From Paenibacillus dakarensis (GTDB lineage: Bacteria > Bacillota > Bacilli > Paenibacillales > Paenibacillaceae): a DNA stretch of 64,000 nt. The stretch lies in NCBI RefSeq assembly GCF_001373415.1, contig NZ_CDSE01000047.1, positions 45,941-109,940 of the forward strand, read 5' to 3'. The notes below the pieces were generated by a model that did not search any database, was not told the origin of the DNA, and saw only the letters and a list, made by a program, of their open reading frames with translations. Shown piece by piece: positions 60,893 through 64,000 of the stretch. The stretch's first letter is position 1. Every line of letters starts with the position of its first letter. A program made the position numbers and the translations under genes.

Positions 60893-62252
60893 GATTGTCC
60901 TCCTCCTTCATTCCCCAAACTTGACACTGCAGACGACCATCACTAACCTTCACATTCACCATATCACCAGGCTGTACATCTTTTAATGACTTGATAAGCT
61001 TTCTTTCCTGCTCGTCGTATACAAGACTGTATCCACGTGACATTACCTTGAGCGGACTAAGCGCATCCAAATGTCTTATTTCAGACTGTAGCTGCTGCAG
61101 CTTATCTCGCATAACAGCTTGCATTGCTGTGGATAACTGGCGGTGCGCGTTGTCACGCCTGCGAGCTGCAATCTCAACCTGAACCTGCGGGTTAAGGCGT
61201 ATTAATCCATGCTTCAAGGCAGTCTGTTTCTGACGGTTCTGTGAAATAGTAGTCTGTAAAGCCCCCTTCAGTTGAACCTTTAACATATCCAGTCGTTCTG
61301 CATGCTGCAGCATATATCTGCGCGGATGCACAAGTGCCGGTGAGCGCTGCAGCGATATGAGCCGTTCCCGGCTTCTGCGCAGTCTTTGCTGAAGGCCTTG
61401 TTCCAGCTGCCTTCTTCTCTGATGGATACGCTCCTTAAGCTCAGCGGAACTCGGAACTGCAAGCTCTGCCGCTGCTGTAGGCGTTGCTGCACGTAAATCA
61501 GCAACGAAATCAGTAATCGTAAAGTCTGTTTCATGACCAACGGCTGATATGACTGGAATCTCCGATTCATAAACTGCCCTGGCTACAGCTTCCTCATTAA
61601 AAGCCCATAGTTCCTCAAGCGAGCCTCCGCCTCTGCCAACGATAAGCACATCAGCCTCAGCTAATTCATTCATTGCACGAATTGCTTTTACGATAGAGGG
61701 TGCTGCTCCTTTTCCTTGAACCAATACAGGATAAAGAACTGTACGCGCCTGGGGAAACCGTCTTTTAATGGTGATCATGATATCCCGAACCGCTGCACCC
61801 GTAGGCGATGTAATCACTCCCACAGTACGAGGGAACAAGGGAATCGGACGTTTGCGCTCAGCGGCAAACAATCCTTCACCTTCTAATTTCTTCTTAAGCT
61901 GCTCATAAGCAAGATACAGACTTCCTATTCCGTCAGGTTGCATATGAGTGGCATAGAACTGATATTGCCCATCCCTTTCATATACAGAAACATTTCCTCT
62001 GGCTATAACCCGGGACCCTTCCTTCGGGATAAACGGCAGTCTCTGGTTGTGAGCAGCAAACATGATCGCACGGATCCGGCTTCCCTCATCTTTCAAGGTA
62101 AAATACATATGCCCGCTGGAATGATGCGTAAAGTTCGAAATCTCACCGCGAATCCATACGTCTGACAATCTCTTATCGCTCTCCATCTTCATTCGAATAT
62201 ATCGATTCAAATCCTTGATGGATAAAACGTGCTGCTGATCTACAGGCTTCAT
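60882..62252 (-). CDS. xseA: Exodeoxyribonuclease VII large subunit
   Basis: XseA is the catalytic subunit that degrades single-stranded DNA. The OB-fold (about 10-105, LSDVWIRGEISNFTHHSSGH) precedes the nuclease domain (VGVITSPTGAAVRDI, VLIVGRGGGSLEELWAFNEE, AVGHETDFTITDFVADLRA). A long coiled coil (about 270-400) follows. Length 456 residues. Begins one base after the folD stop. Confidence 0.95.
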   Translation of the reverse strand: MKPVDQQHVLSIKDLNRYIRMKMESDKRLSDVWIRGEISNFTHHSSGHMYFTLKDEGSRIRAIMFAAHNQRLPFIPKEGSRVIARGNVSVYERDGQYQFYATHMQPDGIGSLYLAYEQLKKKLEGEGLFAAERKRPIPLFPRTVGVITSPTGAAVRDIMITIKRRFPQARTVLYPVLVQGKGAAPSIVKAIRAMNELAEADVLIVGRGGGSLEELWAFNEEAVARAVYESEIPVISAVGHETDFTITDFVADLRAATPTAAAELAVPSSAELKERIHQRRRQLEQGLQQRLRRSRERLISLQRSPALVHPRRYMLQHAERLDMLKVQLKGALQTTISQNRQKQTALKHGLIRLNPQVQVEIAARRRDNAHRQLSTAMQAVMRDKLQQLQSEIRHLDALSPLKVMSRGYSLVYDEQERKLIKSLKDVQPGDMVNVKVSDGRLQCQVWGMKEEDNRGE

Positions 62253-62253
62253 A

Positions 62254-63111
62254 TCAGACTAATCCATTCAGCCGTTTGGAGGCGAGCAGCGTATTCTTCA
62301 TCAGCATCGTAATGGTCATCGGACCAACACCTCCCGGAACCGGCGTGATATATCCCGCCACTTCCCTGGCACTGTCATAATCAACATCCCCCGCAAGCTT
62401 CCCATTGTCCAGCCGGTTCATTCCTACGTCAATGACAACGGCTCCCGGCTTAACATAGCTTGCATCAATCATCTTTGCTCTGCCGATAGCAACGACCAGA
62501 ATATCAGCCATACGGGCGATTTCCGCCATGTTAGCCGTTTTTGAATGACACATCGTTACGGTCGCATTCTCACGCTGCAGCAGCAATGATACAGGTTTAC
62601 CGACAATGTTGGATCGTCCGATGACCACAGCATGCTTACCGGACATTTCGATGCCTGTCCGCTTTATAAGCTTGATAACACCTGCTGGTGTACACGGCAG
62701 CAGACTGTCGTCTCCTATGACGAGGTTACCGACATTGATCGGATGAAAGCCATCCACATCTTTTTCAACTGCAATGGCGTTAAGCACTGCTTTTTCATCA
62801 ATATGCTTCGGTAAAGGCAGCTGAACAAGAATCCCGTGGATACTGTCCTGGCTGTTGAGCTTGTTTACTAATGTCAAAACTTCTTCCTGACTTGCAGTTT
62901 CAGGCAAGCGATGGACTTCAGAATAGAATCCGAGATCATGGCATGCCTTCTCCTTATTACGAACATATACATGAGATGCAGGATCTTCACCGATCAAGAC
63001 CACCGCCAAGCCAGGGCGAAAGCCTTTACTTGCAAGCACTTGAACTTCCTCTGCAATATTTCCCCGTATTTCCTCAGATATCAATTTCCCGCTAATGATT
63101 TCTGCTGCCAT
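62254..63111 (-). CDS. folD: Bifunctional methylene-THF dehydrogenase/cyclohydrolase
   Basis: FolD interconverts methylene-, methenyl- and formyl-tetrahydrofolate. YVRNKEKACHDLGF carries the catalytic Lys, GILVQLPLPKHI and DVDGFHPINVG bind folate, GRSNIVGKPVSLLL binds NADP and GGVGPMTITMLMKNT closes the site. Length 285 residues. Confidence 0.97.
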   Translation of the reverse strand: MAAEIISGKLISEEIRGNIAEEVQVLASKGFRPGLAVVLIGEDPASHVYVRNKEKACHDLGFYSEVHRLPETASQEEVLTLVNKLNSQDSIHGILVQLPLPKHIDEKAVLNAIAVEKDVDGFHPINVGNLVIGDDSLLPCTPAGVIKLIKRTGIEMSGKHAVVIGRSNIVGKPVSLLLQRENATVTMCHSKTANMAEIARMADILVVAIGRAKMIDASYVKPGAVVIDVGMNRLDNGKLAGDVDYDSAREVAGYITPVPGGVGPMTITMLMKNTLLASKRLNGLV

Positions 63112-63183
63112 TCTTAACCTCTCCCCTTAAGCCCAAAGTAATAATTACAATTCGATTGAATACATAAGAGTTAAGTCACAAAA

Positions 63184-63642
63184 TTAAGCCTGCTGCAGCT
63201 TCGCTTTCACTTGATCAACTTCTGAAAGCATACGTCCAAGAACCCCGTTGACGAATTTGCCGGATTCGTCCGTGCCGAAATGCTTGGCAAGCTCGATTGC
63301 TTCATTTACAGCTACCTTCCCTGGAACATCATCCCGGAATGCTAATTCATAGGCAGCAAGACGTAAAATTTGACGGTCTACGCGAGACAGCCGGCTAACC
63401 TGCCAGCCTTTCAAATAATGTGTCAATACAGCATCAATTTTCTCTCTTGCTGCCCAGGAGCCATTCACCAACTGGAGGACCGTTTCTTTGACCTTGGTTT
63501 CATCGCCAATAACACGTTCCGTCTCATTCTCCTCCGCAGCTTCAGCGAGCAGCATGGAGACAGCCTCAGCACTGTCCACTTCGTTCATCTCCATCTGATA
63601 CAAGCTCTGAACAGCAATCTCTCTTAATACACGTCTCTTCAT
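63184..63642 (-). CDS. nusB: Transcription antitermination factor NusB
   Basis: NusB, with NusE, promotes antitermination in rRNA transcription. Hallmarks in the 152 residues are RREIAVQSLYQME-like start, VDAVLTHYLKGW-like helix, LSRVDRQILRLAAYEL and AVNEAIELAKHFG. AGGAGG precedes the ATG. Upstream of folD, as usual. Confidence 0.95.
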   Translation of the reverse strand: MKRRVLREIAVQSLYQMEMNEVDSAEAVSMLLAEAAEENETERVIGDETKVKETVLQLVNGSWAAREKIDAVLTHYLKGWQVSRLSRVDRQILRLAAYELAFRDDVPGKVAVNEAIELAKHFGTDESGKFVNGVLGRMLSEVDQVKAKLQQA

Positions 63643-63713
63643 TATGTTCCTCCTGTGGACTCTGACTGAAATCCATTTTGTGTTTAGTATGATCTATGAG
63701 TGATAATTATCAG

Positions 63714-63803
63714 CAAAAAAAAAACCTGTGAGCAGCTCTCTCCGCAAAAACGGGCGAGAAACAGCATATCCCGGCATTTTTCCGAAAGAGAGCAAATCAC
63801 AGG
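63714..63803 (-). terminator. Long terminator hairpin after the DUF2273 gene
   Basis: CCTGTGA..GCTCTCT (63725-63741) pairs with AGAGAGC..TCACAGG (63787-63803), with an inner CCCG/CGGG-containing stem and about ten T on the minus strand. Confidence 0.85.
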
Positions 63804-63805
63804 GT

Positions 63806-64000
63806 TCATTTAAACGGCCGCCAACGCTCAAACAGCCAGCGCCCCCACTCCTGCCAATGAAACAGGGGGCCCTGCTGTAAGTCCCTTCGTTTACCGAAGG
63901 TATAGCCGATAAATACCACCAATGCAAAGAACAGCATATCCCAAAAACCTGATAATAAATAAATCAGACCACATATTATACCACTGATTACACCGAATAT
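63806..64000 (-). CDS. DUF2273 small membrane protein (partial, N-terminus off the window)
   Basis: Only the last 64 residues are visible. Two hydrophobic segments (VISGIICGLIYLLSGF and MLFFALVVFIGYTFG) are followed by GKRRDLQQGP and a Trp/Arg-rich tail. DUF2273 proteins lie with Asp23 proteins upstream of nusB in Bacillales; a role in envelope stress is proposed for the Asp23 group. The frame is open to base 64000. Confidence 0.8.
   Translation of the reverse strand: MFGVISGIICGLIYLLSGFWDMLFFALVVFIGYTFGKRRDLQQGPLFHWQEWGRWLFERWRPFK

Overview
The window is chromosomal core sequence from an endospore-forming Firmicute of the Bacillales. Gene content and order are close to Bacillus subtilis, with differences that fit Paenibacillus or a near relative. 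Those differences are a short spoVAA-spoVAB-spoVAF cluster, DUF2953/GerW and DUF2273 genes, and mciZ beside nudF. The genus is inferred from gene order and protein resemblance recalled by eye; no search was run. Almost everything is on the minus strand. No phage, IS element, CRISPR array, rRNA or tRNA was seen.

Layout, left to right. 1-4640: prsW (cut by the window edge), mecA, a small membrane protein diverging from a polysaccharide-deacetylase lipoprotein, then a ypbG/ypbE/ypbD-like trio. 4640-6940: a T-box leader and serA. 6960-12690: resE, resD, resC, resB and resA for cytochrome c maturation and redox signalling, with a terminator-like hairpin separating resABC from resDE. 12800-17910: rluB, a tiny amidase-like protein, the dacB-spmA-spmB spore-cortex operon, gerW/ytfJ and its DUF2953 partner. 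18030-19400: scpA-scpB. 19520-23640: ribD-ribE-ribBA-ribH behind an FMN riboswitch. 23790-25740: ppiB and lysA. 25856-31632: spoVAA-AB-AF, sigF-spoIIAB-spoIIAA and dacF. 31844-33712: a secreted protein made of two copies of the same domain. 33967-40946: SASP, punA, deoB, xerD, yqzK, fur, spoIIM, an EndoQ-like nuclease and nudF. 41041-44683: mciZ, a TPR protein, an M20 peptidase, a Prli42-like miniprotein and lipB. 44739-49764: lpdV-bkdAA-bkdAB-bkdB. 49920-51440: three small or unassigned genes. 51576-64000: spo0A, spoIVB, recN, argR, a membrane protein, a TlyA-type methyltransferase, dxs, ispA, xseB, xseA, folD, nusB and DUF2273.

The genes form linked sporulation modules. Spo0A starts the programme and MciZ restrains FtsZ. 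SpoIIAA/SpoIIAB control sigma F, SpoIIM drives engulfment and SpoIVB signals to the mother cell. DacB/SpmAB/DacF shape the cortex, and SpoVA and SASP prepare the dormant core. Motifs consistent with sigma E (dacB, spoIIM), sigma G (spoVAA) and sigma H/Spo0A (spo0A, spoIIA) were found by eye. The rest is housekeeping metabolism: riboflavin, serine, lysine, isoprenoid, folate, branched-chain keto acids with lipoylation, and nucleoside salvage.

No clearly new multi-gene system was found. The best candidates for undescribed biology are single proteins: the duplicated-domain secreted protein, the minimal amidase next to spmB, the membrane protein between argR and tlyA, and several operator-like palindromes.
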